Program-made: the position numbers and the translations under genes
Shown here: in pieces, positions 25,490 through 33,735 of the stretch
How positions within the stretch are numbered: the first letter of the stretch is position 1
Layout: the number at the start of each line of letters is the position of its first letter
Assembly (NCBI GenBank): GCA_013361525.1
Contig: JABFXY010000049.1
Location: 62,001-126,000, forward strand
Length of the DNA: 64,000 nucleotides
From: Polyangiaceae bacterium
GTDB taxonomy: Bacteria > Myxococcota_A > Polyangia > Polyangiales > Polyangiaceae
Reading direction: 5' to 3'
Notes under the pieces: generated by a model
Told to the model about the DNA's origin: nothing
The model's input: the letters and a program-made list of their open reading frames with translations, nothing else
The model's database searches: none

Positions 25490-27715
25490 GTGAAAATCTT
25501 CAATACAACCGGCCTGGTCTTCGGCGCCTTTCCGTCGCTTGCGCGTTCTCCCGCGCATGCGCTCACGATCGTCGTCAAAGGCACCTTCAAGCTCGAGCAC
25601 GGCCGGGAGGCGTTCCTCGCACCGGTCGATGACCAGCAATTCCTATCCGGAGACGCCGATCGCGACGAAAGCAGCCAGCCCAGCCCGCGCTACGACTCGG
25701 ATTTTGCACCATTCAAGCCTCGCGCGGACGTCTTGGTGACGGGGAGCTCCGTGTCGAAGAAGCAGGCCGCCATCGCGGTGGGCGGCCTGCGAAAGCGAAT
25801 GAGCGCCATTGTGCCCGATCAATCCGTGGACCTGACGGGCTTCGGACCGCGTGAACGAGCTCGGGACCGAGCGACGCAGCTCGGCACCTATGACGACCGC
25901 TGGCTCGCGACTCGATGGCCCGGTTTTCCGGAGGACTTCGACTTCGGTTACTTCAACGCCGCACCCTCCGATCAACAAGTCGAGGGCTACTTGCGCGGCG
26001 ACGAGACACTGGCGTTCGAGAACCTGCATCCGGCGCACGCGCGCTTCGAGTCGTGGCTGCCGGGCATCCGCGTGCGCTGCTTCACGGGCGACAAACAGCC
26101 AGCGGGCGCCTCTCGCCAAACCGAGGAGTCGATTCGCAATCACGATGATGGTTGCGTGATTCGCGAGGTCGTCATGCGGCTCGACACGTTGTGGGTCGAC
26201 ATGGACGCCGGCCTGCTCTGTTTGGTCCGGCGCGGCATCTTGTCCACCGCGACGCGCGACGGGCGAGACGTCCTCAAGGCCTTGGTCGTGACCGAGCGGC
26301 TGGCCGACTCCCCTTCCCCCGGCGCCGCTTACGCGGACCCGTCCTTCTGGCACGCCGGCGAGGTCGCTATCGAAGCGAAGCTCAAAGGCGAGGCCGCGCC
26401 CGATCCGAACATCGCTCCGTCGGATGCCGACCGCGAAGTCCAAGAAGAGATAGCGCAGACGCGACATATCCTCGAAAAGGCCGGCGCGCCGAAGAAGATG
26501 CTCGACGATCTCGCCTCTGTCCGCACACGCGACGAGATGAATGCCGCGCTCATGACGGGGCTCGTGGAAGACCCAGCCGCCGCCGCGCGAGTCGCGGCAG
26601 AGAGCCGCGAGCGTGTCCGCGACATCTTGATTCGAGCAGGCCACGACCCGGCGCTCCTCGACGAGCCGGAAGAGGAGCGGGAAGAACTATGGACGCGTGA
26701 GCGCGTGAGCGCGCACGCAGCCGTGAAGGGTTCATTCGTTCGCGCAAGGCTCGCAGGGCTCGATCTCAGCGGGCTCGATCTGAGTGGCCGGGCGCTCGCT
26801 GGCGCGGACTTGCGCACGACGAACCTCCAGCGCGCGAAGCTCGACGGAGCGGACCTGACGGGTGCACAGCTCGTTCGCGCCAATCTTCGGGAGGCTTCGC
26901 TCGTACAGGTCATTGCCAATCAGGCCGATCTCTTCGAGGCCGATCTCACGAGCGCGGACCTGTCCCGCGCGAGCCTCTCGGGTGCGGGCCTCCGATCTGC
27001 GAGGCTCAGCCAATCGAGGCTGATCGAGGCAGATCTCACCGGCGCGGTGCTGACTGCTGCCGATCTGGAAGAGGCCAAGCTCGATGGTGCCGAGCTCGCC
27101 CGCGCCAACCTCGCAGGTGCCAATCTTCGGCGAGCGCACGCAGTTCGTTCTCTGTTGCCCAAAGCCCTGCTCACCAGTGCCGACTTGCGCGAGGCCGTGC
27201 TCGATGCTTCGGATATGTCGGACTGCATTCTGGAGGGGGCGCAGCTCGGCGGAGCGTCCCTCGACGACGCAACGCTCGATCGCGCGGTCGCCGGTGGCAC
27301 CTCGTTCGCGCGCGCGAGCATGAAGGGGTCCCGCGCCGAGGCAGCATTGTTCGAGCGCGCGGATTTTCGCGGGGCAATCGCCGATAGCTCCAATTGGTCC
27401 GACGCCATTCTGCGAGGAGCCCTCCTGCAGGAGGCCAGCCTCGTTCGCGCGAATCTCGCGGGCGCAGATCTGACCGGTGCGGATTTGCACCGGTCCGTCG
27501 TCAAACATGCTCGCCTGACGGGAGCCAAGCTGGCGACGGCGCGCCTGACGGCGGTCAATTTCTTTCAGAGCACCTTCGAGGGTGCCGATCTGACGAACGC
27601 AGATTGCAGAGATTCGAATCTCTACGGTTGCGAGCTCCTGGATGCCACGCTTCGCGACATCCGCCTCGACCGGGCCAACGTCAAAGCGACGAAGCTCGCG
27701 ACGAGGTCGATGTGA
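25490..27715 (+). CDS. DUF2169 (TecT-like) protein fused to pentapeptide repeats
   Basis: 741 aa with a GTG start 6 bp after the previous stop. Residues 1-~290 form a DUF2169 domain (MKIFNTTGLVFGAFPSL, LTIVVKGTFKL, FGYFNAAPSDQQVEGYLRGD, LENLHP-like FENLHPAHARF). In Pseudomonas, the DUF2169 protein TecT is a chaperone loading the T6SS toxin TseT onto a PAAR protein. A helical linker (~310-420) follows. From ~422 to 735 there are about 60 pentapeptide repeats of type A(D/N)LxxA, predicted to fold as a right-handed quadrilateral beta-helix. This chaperone-plus-repeat fusion may carry its own cargo or be a rigid scaffold. The stop overlaps the next start (ATGTGA). Confidence 0.85.
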   Translation: MKIFNTTGLVFGAFPSLARSPAHALTIVVKGTFKLEHGREAFLAPVDDQQFLSGDADRDESSQPSPRYDSDFAPFKPRADVLVTGSSVSKKQAAIAVGGLRKRMSAIVPDQSVDLTGFGPRERARDRATQLGTYDDRWLATRWPGFPEDFDFGYFNAAPSDQQVEGYLRGDETLAFENLHPAHARFESWLPGIRVRCFTGDKQPAGASRQTEESIRNHDDGCVIREVVMRLDTLWVDMDAGLLCLVRRGILSTATRDGRDVLKALVVTERLADSPSPGAAYADPSFWHAGEVAIEAKLKGEAAPDPNIAPSDADREVQEEIAQTRHILEKAGAPKKMLDDLASVRTRDEMNAALMTGLVEDPAAAARVAAESRERVRDILIRAGHDPALLDEPEEEREELWTRERVSAHAAVKGSFVRARLAGLDLSGLDLSGRALAGADLRTTNLQRAKLDGADLTGAQLVRANLREASLVQVIANQADLFEADLTSADLSRASLSGAGLRSARLSQSRLIEADLTGAVLTAADLEEAKLDGAELARANLAGANLRRAHAVRSLLPKALLTSADLREAVLDASDMSDCILEGAQLGGASLDDATLDRAVAGGTSFARASMKGSRAEAALFERADFRGAIADSSNWSDAILRGALLQEASLVRANLAGADLTGADLHRSVVKHARLTGAKLATARLTAVNFFQSTFEGADLTNADCRDSNLYGCELLDATLRDIRLDRANVKATKLATRSM

Positions 27716-29697
27716 GCCGCGCTCGAGAGCTCCAGCAGCACGTGATGGCATCCCGCGCCGCGTCGACCGATCTACCGGTGACGGTCGCGGCTTGGGATTT
27801 GTCGAACCAGGTCCTCGGGGCGCTCGATCTACAAGACGTCGTCTTTCATCGCTGCGACCTGCGTGGCGCGGATCTCGGAGGCGCCGACCTCGCGGGCGCG
27901 GCGTTCATTGGTTGTGTTCTCTCCGACGTTCAATTGCGCCAGGCACGCCTCGATGGCGCCGTCATTACCTCGCTCGACGTCGAGATGGAGGAGCGCGCGG
28001 ACGCTCACGCCCTCGAAGAGACGTCGCTGACGCCGGAGCAAGTCGCGCAGTTCAAACAGCTCGGAGCGCACGGCGTTCGCCGCAAGCCCGTCCCGATGGA
28101 GAGGGCGGTTCTGACGAACGCGTCCCTCGTGGGCGCGGTGATCGAGGGCGCGCATCTGGTAAATGCAAATCTCGGCGGCGCCAAGCTCACGCAGGCGGTG
28201 ATCCGCGGAGGAAGGTTGACGAGCTCCAGCCTACGGGGAACGGTCGCGGACGGCGCATCGTTCGAGTCTACGGACCTCGAAGGCACCGACTGCACGGGCG
28301 CATCGATCGTCGACTCGACATTCGAGGACTGCCGAATAACGCGCGCAACCTTCGCGTCGGCGACGCTCATCCGTCTTCGCCTCGAGCGCTGCGATCTTTC
28401 TCAGAGCGACTTCGCTGGGGCGACGCTCGAAGCAATCACGATCAACGATGTCGCCCCCGTCGACCTGCCGTTCTCACAGGCTGCGTCCATCAAGAATCTT
28501 CACCTCGACGGCCGGCGCGTGGGGACCTTCCGCGGCTTGAATCGTGACCAGCGAGGAGGGCGCTATGTCCGCTGCGACCTTCGGGGTCTCGATCTGCGTG
28601 ATTTCGATTTCATGCGCGCGAGGCTCGAGCAGAGCAACCTCGCGGGTTGCGACCTCGCAGGCGTGGACCTGACCAACGCCGATTTGACGGGGTGTGATTT
28701 GAGCGGCTGCAACCTCGCGCGCGCCAAGCTCGTTGGGGCGACGCTTTCGCGCTCGAGGCTCTCCCAAGCTCAATTGGGAGGGGCCGACCTGACGGACGCC
28801 AAGCTCGATAGCGCCGATCTCGGCGGCGCCGATCTTCGTGGCGCAATCGCCGCGCGCGCCGATTTGACCGCCGCGACGCTCGCGAATGTGCACCTCGACG
28901 GGACCCTGCTGGAGGAGGCGGTCCTCTCGGGTGCATCGCTCGTAGGCGCGGACCTGTCCGGCGCGACATTGGTCCGATGTGACCTCTCCAACGCCGATTT
29001 GAGCGGCGCCTCCCTCGAGAGGACCGAGCTTCGATATTGTCGATTGGTCGGTGCCCGAACAGAGGAAACACGCCTTCGCGGGGCGACGTTCGAGGGCGTC
29101 GACATGGACAAGGTGGACTTGAGCCGCGCGCAGCTCGCCGAAAACCGCTTCATTCGCTGCATTCTTCGCGGCGCGAAGGTCGGTGGGCGTGAGCTGAGCG
29201 GCTCGGATCTCACGGATACCGATCTTTCGGGAGCCGATTTGACGGGCGCTAACCTGCAGAACGCCAGGGTCGATCGAACGGACTTCCGCGAAGCGATGCT
29301 GTTGCGCGCCTTGCTGCGCGGCGCCACCGGCCGCGCTGCGAGCTTCTTCGGCGCGCAACTCTCGCTCTGCGACCTGAGGGGCGCCGATATGCCCATGACG
29401 ACGTTCGAAGGTGCCATCCTGGAACGCGCCAAGCTGGATCAAGCGAACCTACAAGAGGCGATTCTGACCTCCGTGCAGGCGACCGGCGCGAGCTTCGCCG
29501 GCGCGAATCTCTCCTTTTCCGATATGTCCCATGCGACCGTCGCAGCAGTCGACTTCACGCGTGCGGATGTGTCCGGGGCCAACCTGCATAGGCTCCGCGA
29601 TCGCGATGCCATTTGGCAGCTCGCCAAACGCGACGGCGCCCGCCCGACGGACCCGGACCTCGCCGAGGCCGAAGACTGGAAAGCGCCGAGTCTCTGA
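27712..29697 (+). CDS. Large pentapeptide-repeat protein in T6SS island
   Basis: 661 aa from a GTG overlapping the preceding stop by 4 bp, implying translational coupling. Pentapeptide repeats (A(D/N)LxGA type) run from ~35 to ~640 with one clear interruption at ~90-125 (a charged helical insert, EETSLTPEQVAQFKQL) and another at ~255-290. There is no signal peptide and no recognised enzymatic domain. Such repeats form rod-like beta-helices; some (Qnr, MfpA) mimic DNA and bind gyrase, others are scaffolds. The context suggests a secreted cargo, or a cytoplasmic loading partner of the DUF2169 fusion. Function unproven. Confidence 0.85.
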   Translation: MSRARELQQHVMASRAASTDLPVTVAAWDLSNQVLGALDLQDVVFHRCDLRGADLGGADLAGAAFIGCVLSDVQLRQARLDGAVITSLDVEMEERADAHALEETSLTPEQVAQFKQLGAHGVRRKPVPMERAVLTNASLVGAVIEGAHLVNANLGGAKLTQAVIRGGRLTSSSLRGTVADGASFESTDLEGTDCTGASIVDSTFEDCRITRATFASATLIRLRLERCDLSQSDFAGATLEAITINDVAPVDLPFSQAASIKNLHLDGRRVGTFRGLNRDQRGGRYVRCDLRGLDLRDFDFMRARLEQSNLAGCDLAGVDLTNADLTGCDLSGCNLARAKLVGATLSRSRLSQAQLGGADLTDAKLDSADLGGADLRGAIAARADLTAATLANVHLDGTLLEEAVLSGASLVGADLSGATLVRCDLSNADLSGASLERTELRYCRLVGARTEETRLRGATFEGVDMDKVDLSRAQLAENRFIRCILRGAKVGGRELSGSDLTDTDLSGADLTGANLQNARVDRTDFREAMLLRALLRGATGRAASFFGAQLSLCDLRGADMPMTTFEGAILERAKLDQANLQEAILTSVQATGASFAGANLSFSDMSHATVAAVDFTRADVSGANLHRLRDRDAIWQLAKRDGARPTDPDLAEAEDWKAPSL

Positions 29698-29726
29698 GCC
29701 GCCCATCTTTTGAACGAGAGCCATCC

Positions 29727-30308
29727 ATGACGACGATGCGAACCCAAACTGCGCGCCACGACATCGAGATCGACAACGGGGAGCCTGCACCCATATCGGG
29801 CCGCCGTGTCGTGACGTCGTCGGGGGCCTCCGCGGCCGTCCTCGATGAGTCTATCGAAGTTCGTGATGCTGCCGGCAGGCTGATCTTCGAGTACGACGCT
29901 GCAACCGGCAAGGGTGCGCTCGTCGTGCCGAATGGCGACCTGACACTGAAGGCACCACACGGCAACATCGACCTCGTCGCCGGCAAATCGATTTCACTCG
30001 GCACAAAGCAGCTCACCATGACGGCGGAGCGCGCCGACGTGACCTTCGCCGACATGAGCTACCGCGCGGTTCGCCTCGATGCAGCGGTCGAGCAAGCGCA
30101 CGTCGTTTTGGACCGCATCGAACAGGTCGCATCGAACGTGCTGTTGCGCGCGCGCGAGGTCGTCAGGCACGTAGAGGGATTGGATCACACCACGGCCGGT
30201 CGGGTCCGAGCGCTCATCCGTGGCGCCTATTCGCTCAAAGCGGAGCGAGCGTCCGTCCTCGCGGAAGACGATGTGAAGATCGACGGCAACCGCGTCAATC
30301 TCGGCTGA
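29727..30308 (+). CDS. DUF3540 protein (co-TecT-like)
   Basis: 193 aa from ATG 29727. Residues ~45-115 hold the beta-rich repeat core (SIEVRDAAGRLIFEYDAATG, LVVPNGDLTLKAPHGNIDLV), then a helical segment (AAVEQAHVVLDRIEQVA, VLLRAREVVRHVEGL), ending KAERASVLAEDDVKIDGNRV. This fits DUF3540. From memory of the Pseudomonas TseT system, a DUF3540 protein acts as co-chaperone (co-TecT) that binds the DUF2169 chaperone and releases it from PAAR. The same partners (DUF2169 and DUF4150) flank it here, supporting that role. Confidence 0.82.
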   Translation: MTTMRTQTARHDIEIDNGEPAPISGRRVVTSSGASAAVLDESIEVRDAAGRLIFEYDAATGKGALVVPNGDLTLKAPHGNIDLVAGKSISLGTKQLTMTAERADVTFADMSYRAVRLDAAVEQAHVVLDRIEQVASNVLLRAREVVRHVEGLDHTTAGRVRALIRGAYSLKAERASVLAEDDVKIDGNRVNLG

Positions 30309-30329
30309 TCGAAAAGGAACGAGGGGCTC

Positions 30330-30749
30330 ATGTCGATCTTCCCCGTCGCGACGAAACAAGGTGGCATGGCGCAAGCGATGCCCGACACGTGCAAAACCCC
30401 CGCGCCGCCGGCCGCGCCCGTTCCGATCCCCTATCCGAACGTCGGTCAGCTGATGCAGGCAAACCCGGGCACGTGCCCGAAGAAGGTCAAAATCCTCAAT
30501 CAGCCCCCGCTCACGACACAATCGGTGATCCCGATGAGCACAGGCGACGAGGCGGGCTCCGCCGGTGGCGTGGTATCCGGGATGTTCAAGGGCCCCGTCC
30601 AGTTCAAGAAGGGGTCCGCGAAGGTCAAGATCGAGGGGCAGCCCGTCACGTTCCTCACGTGCACGACGGGCCACAACGGGACGAACGCCAACGCGCCCGT
30701 CGGCACGCTCGTCTCCCCATCGCAAACGAAGGTGCTCGTGGGTGTCTGA
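30330..30749 (+). CDS. DUF4150 PAAR-like spike tip protein
   Basis: 139 aa, 21 bp after the DUF3540 gene, with GGAACGAGGGG before the ATG. The sequence is a DUF4150/PAAR-like domain: PIPYPNVGQLMQA, NQPPLTTQSVIPMSTGDEAG, GVVSGMFKGPVQFKKGSAKV and FLTCTTGHNGTNANAP. PAAR-like proteins cap the VgrG spike and often carry a C-terminal toxin; none is present here because the protein ends after the fold (LVSPSQTKVLVGV). It closes the T6SS island. A separate toxin polypeptide or the pentapeptide proteins would have to be the cargo. Confidence 0.88.
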   Translation: MSIFPVATKQGGMAQAMPDTCKTPAPPAAPVPIPYPNVGQLMQANPGTCPKKVKILNQPPLTTQSVIPMSTGDEAGSAGGVVSGMFKGPVQFKKGSAKVKIEGQPVTFLTCTTGHNGTNANAPVGTLVSPSQTKVLVGV

Positions 30750-30770
30750 GGCCGGGTCGAGAGGCCCGCG

Positions 30771-30953
30771 TCAACTGTTAGAGTCGTGGCCCGCGCCGTC
30801 GACGTTCGGAGCCTGAGCCTCATCGTCGGTTGCGACGTCGCGCTCGGTGCCTCGATCGCCGTGCTCGAGGCGAGCACTGCTGGGCATCGTCGGGTGGTGC
30901 TGGCTCAGCCAAGCGCGCAATCGTCGTGAATCTCGGTCGCGGGTCTTGGTCAC
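30771..30953 (-). CDS. Possible 60-aa small protein
   Basis: A GTG-start frame of 60 aa beginning VTKTRDRDSRRLRAWL. The support is a perfect GGAGG (30961-30965 on the minus strand) at 7-nt spacing. The N-terminal half is basic with one amphipathic helix; the second half is acidic and His/Asp-rich. There is no known domain. It ends 22 bp from the PAAR-like stop, facing it. It could be an island-associated small protein or a spurious frame; the ribosome site is the only positive evidence. Confidence 0.4.
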   Translation of the reverse strand: MTKTRDRDSRRLRAWLSQHHPTMPSSARLEHGDRGTERDVATDDEAQAPNVDGAGHDSNS

Positions 30954-31096
30954 GGGACTTCCTCCGGAAGGCCACTTGCTGAGCAAATGGCGTACCGACA
31001 AATTCCCGCGAAAAACACGTTTGAGCAGGTACAAGAACGCGACGTTTAGTGGAATTTTGTCTCGGCGGCCGGCCGGCGGAGATGATGAGCGGAGCG

Positions 31097-31492
31097 CTAC
31101 GGAACCTCGATCTCGAGCTCCGCCCAATCGACGACCTCGCCGGTGCCGTCGGCTTGTATCGCGATATGCCACGCGCCCGGCATGGATAGCTCGACGCCCA
31201 TCAATTGGAAGTGCCCGCCGCCGAGTGGATCTACCTGAATCGGGAATTCACCGTGCGACATCGCCGGCATGACCGCCCGCGCGAAAATGTCGACCTCGTC
31301 CGCGCGTTCCCCGGTGACGACGAGCTCGAAGTCGTTCGTGCCCTCCGTCGGCGGCTCACTTGCCACCAATCGGAAGGTGAGCGCTTGGCGCTCCCCCGAT
31401 GCGCTCCATTCGGTTTCGCCCTCTTCGGTCGCGTCAGCGGCGCACGCGGTGACCAGCACGGTGGATAGAATCGCAATGACGACTCGATTCAT
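31097..31492 (-). CDS. FixH/YtkA-like lipoprotein
   Basis: 131 aa from ATG 31492. The signal MNRVVIAILSTVLVTAC ends in a lipobox Cys. The mature part is one beta-sandwich of FixH/YtkA type: RLVASEPPTEGTNDFELVV, VDIFARAVMPAMSHGEFPI with the MPxMxHG motif, then GHFQLMGVELSMPGAWHIAI. The MPxMxHG segment occurs in copper-associated YtkA-like proteins, so a periplasmic copper-handling role is possible but inferred. It follows the beta-barrel gene by 13 bp on the same strand; the two likely form an operon. Confidence 0.75.
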   Translation of the reverse strand: MNRVVIAILSTVLVTACAADATEEGETEWSASGERQALTFRLVASEPPTEGTNDFELVVTGERADEVDIFARAVMPAMSHGEFPIQVDPLGGGHFQLMGVELSMPGAWHIAIQADGTGEVVDWAELEIEVP

Positions 31493-31505
31493 ACGGGTCC
31501 TCTCA

Positions 31506-32435
31506 TCATTCGAATACGGCGGCCCGCAGGCCGAGGCTCGTGACGGCATTCGCCGTCTCGTGTGTGCCAAAGCGCGAGACGGGCAATGGCGCGCTCACGT
31601 CCGCGATGAGCGCGAAGCCGGGCGTAAAATCCCAAACGACGGAGACGAGCGCCTCCGTCCGTGTGCGCGACTCGATGTCGGGCGGCGCCGTCGTCGACGG
31701 GCCCTCGGCCGCGTGCGAAACGCCGAACGCGAGCGCGACGCGTTCGAACGTCGGGCCTGCGACGAACGCCACCGACAGACGCGGCGCTCGCTGGATGGAT
31801 TCTCCGTCGACGACCGACGGTAGAAAGAAGCCGGCGGATCCGTCGAGGCGAACGAAGAACACATTCTCGAAAACTTTGTCGGTGCTCGCGCCGAGAAAGA
31901 CCTCCCCGTCGCCTTGCCCGGTTACGTCCGCGGCGAGCGCTGAAGTCGATGCCGAAGCCCCGATACCTGTCGGCACGACGACCCCCGCGATAGCCGACAA
32001 CCCCGGCCAATAACGATGCGCGGTGCTCGGGAGCAACGTGACGCGGGCATGCGCGCGAACATCGGTTGCGCCGCCGCCGATATCCCGCTCCTCACCCGAT
32101 GCGCGTACGTTGAGGGCGCCGCCGGCTCGAACGCCCATCTCGACGCGAGACGCAACCCGAACCAGCGCGCCGAGCGACGCGTCGATGCGGACGTCGGTGA
32201 CGCCGGACGGAATCGGCGTGAAATCGCCCTCCCCGTCGAAGGAGCCGAAGCGCGTTCGAATCGAGAGCCGCGGCGTGAACGCAGCGATCTCCATGGAGGA
32301 CAGGCGGTCCCCCAGACCGGACGCCTCGCCGCAACACACGGCCGCGGAAGCGCTGACCGACACCGACGCGAGTGCGAAGGAAGCGATGCCAGCGAGCGGG
32401 ACGGCGACACCGCGGAAGCCACGTTGAAGGGCCAT
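31506..32435 (-). CDS. Predicted outer-membrane beta-barrel protein
   Basis: 309 aa. Signal peptide-like start (PLAGIASFALASVSVSASAAV), then CCGEASGLGDRL. The mature protein alternates hydrophobic and polar residues in strand-length segments (ARVTLLPSTAHRYWPGLSAI, VFFVRLDGSAGFFLPS, ALVSVVWDFTPGFALIADVS) and ends in aromatic Phe (LRAAVFE), as barrels do. It resembles the transporter/porin-type proteins annotated in myxobacteria but has no named family that I recognise. Co-oriented with the FixH-like lipoprotein, suggesting a joint envelope function such as metal export or sensing. Confidence 0.6.
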   Translation of the reverse strand: MALQRGFRGVAVPLAGIASFALASVSVSASAAVCCGEASGLGDRLSSMEIAAFTPRLSIRTRFGSFDGEGDFTPIPSGVTDVRIDASLGALVRVASRVEMGVRAGGALNVRASGEERDIGGGATDVRAHARVTLLPSTAHRYWPGLSAIAGVVVPTGIGASASTSALAADVTGQGDGEVFLGASTDKVFENVFFVRLDGSAGFFLPSVVDGESIQRAPRLSVAFVAGPTFERVALAFGVSHAAEGPSTTAPPDIESRTRTEALVSVVWDFTPGFALIADVSAPLPVSRFGTHETANAVTSLGLRAAVFE

Positions 32436-32701
32436 GAGCAGCGGCCTTGTAGTGCCGCTGCGTTTCCTGGTGGATGCGACATGTTGTCGCGGACGCTCGA
32501 CCGGTGTGGGCGATACCGCGCTCTTGGTGAGCGACCCTTACAACGTTTTATTTCCGAAGGCGCAAGCTATGGAGCCGCATCCAGGCCGTGGCGGGGGGAG
32601 ATCGATGCCGATGTCCACGGGACGCGCTGGGTGCCAGCGCGGCGAACCGTTCGGGCATGCTCGCTGCCTGATCGTGGAGGGCGAAGGGAAGGCGGCACGA
32701 G

Positions 32702-33151
32702 ATGCAGTCTAGTCCGTTGATGACACTGCGGGTCGAGCTCGGCGCCGCACAGAAGATCGGTCGAGCTCCTCACGGCACTCGGACGACGGTTCCAATCCTC
32801 GGCGGCACGTTCGAGGGGCCGCGACTTCGCGGCAAGGTGTTGCCCGGTGGGGGCGATTGGACCCTGCTTCGCGAAGACGGCGTCCTCGAGCTCGATCTGC
32901 GCGTCACGCTTCAAACCGACGACGGCGCGCTCGTGCTTATGCGTTCGTTCGGCCTTCGTCACGGCCCCGCCGACGTCATTGCGGCAATCGCGCGCGGCGA
33001 GAGCGTCGACCCCGCGAGCTACTACTTCCGCACGCTGCCTCGATTCGAGACCGGCAATGGTCGATACGCGTTCTTGAATCGCCTCCTCGCCGTGTCGACG
33101 GGTGAGCGGCGGCCGGACGGTCCGGTCTACGCAATCCACGAGATTCGATGA
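32702..33151 (+). CDS. DUF3237 protein, first tandem copy
   Basis: 149 aa from ATG 32702 with GGGAAGG upstream. DUF3237 is a small beta-barrel family, represented here by LGGTFEGPRLRGKVLPGGG, DGVLELDLRVTLQTDDGAL and YFRTLPRFETGNGRYAFLNR. It has no signal peptide, so it is cytoplasmic. The family function is unknown. The next gene, 7 bp downstream, is a close paralogue, so this is a local duplication. The 266 bases upstream hold no gene I can support. Confidence 0.85.
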   Translation: MQSSPLMTLRVELGAAQKIGRAPHGTRTTVPILGGTFEGPRLRGKVLPGGGDWTLLREDGVLELDLRVTLQTDDGALVLMRSFGLRHGPADVIAAIARGESVDPASYYFRTLPRFETGNGRYAFLNRLLAVSTGERRPDGPVYAIHEIR

Positions 33152-33158
33152 GCCGCAG

Positions 33159-33683
33159 ATGGATGCCCGGCGTAGAGACTTTCTTCGGCTCGCCTCGTTC
33201 GCGACGCTCGCCGGCTGCTCCCGCGCGTCGCCGGACCCGATTCATCCACAATCGAAGGACGGGAGGCCTGCGATGCAAACGCGACCGCTGATGACCCTGC
33301 AGCTACGCACTGCGCCCACGCAAGAAACCGGAGAAGGTCCTCACGGTAAACAGGTAACGTTCCCGATTACGGGTGGCACCTTCGAAGGCCAACGGCTGCG
33401 TGGCGAGGTGTTGCCCGGGGGTAATGATTGGACGGTCAAACGCGCCGACGGCGTCCTCGAGCTGGACCTGCGTATCACGTTGAAGACGGATGACGGCGCG
33501 CTGATCCATATGACGTTCGAGGGCATTCGCGACGACGACGCGGAGAACGGACCGTACTTCCGAACATTGCCGCGCTTCGAGACGGCCGATCCGAAGTATG
33601 CCTTTCTCAACCGTCTCCTCGCCGTGGGCAGCGGTGAGATTCGCGCGGGCTCTCCGGTACACGAGATCGAAGAGCTCCTTTGA
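33159..33683 (+). CDS. DUF3237 protein, second tandem copy with Tat/lipoprotein-type signal
   Basis: 174 aa from ATG 33159. The start MDARRRDFLRLASFATLAGC combines a twin-arginine-like RRDFLRL with lipobox LAGC, so this copy appears exported and lipid-anchored. The DUF3237 body (from ~residue 40) matches the first copy almost position by position. A second in-frame ATG at 33273 (MQTRPLMTLQL) has GGGAGG 6 nt upstream and would give a cytoplasmic form aligned with the start of copy one. The 33159 start lacks a good ribosome site. Both products may be made. Confidence 0.8.
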   Translation: MDARRRDFLRLASFATLAGCSRASPDPIHPQSKDGRPAMQTRPLMTLQLRTAPTQETGEGPHGKQVTFPITGGTFEGQRLRGEVLPGGNDWTVKRADGVLELDLRITLKTDDGALIHMTFEGIRDDDAENGPYFRTLPRFETADPKYAFLNRLLAVGSGEIRAGSPVHEIEELL

Positions 33684-33735
33684 GCGCGGTGAAGGCCCGC
33701 GTCTTTCGATGCCTCTGGGTGCTAACCTCGGACCG

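Noticed and set aside
24175-25632. 485-aa second frame over the needle-like protein
   Set aside because: Arg-rich shadow without a start context; the 24149-25483 frame has ATGA coupling and structured sequence.
26732-29442. Long minus-strand frames opposite the pentapeptide genes
   Set aside because: The periodic repeats on the plus strand force periodic open frames on the other strand; they look repetitive but are shadows.
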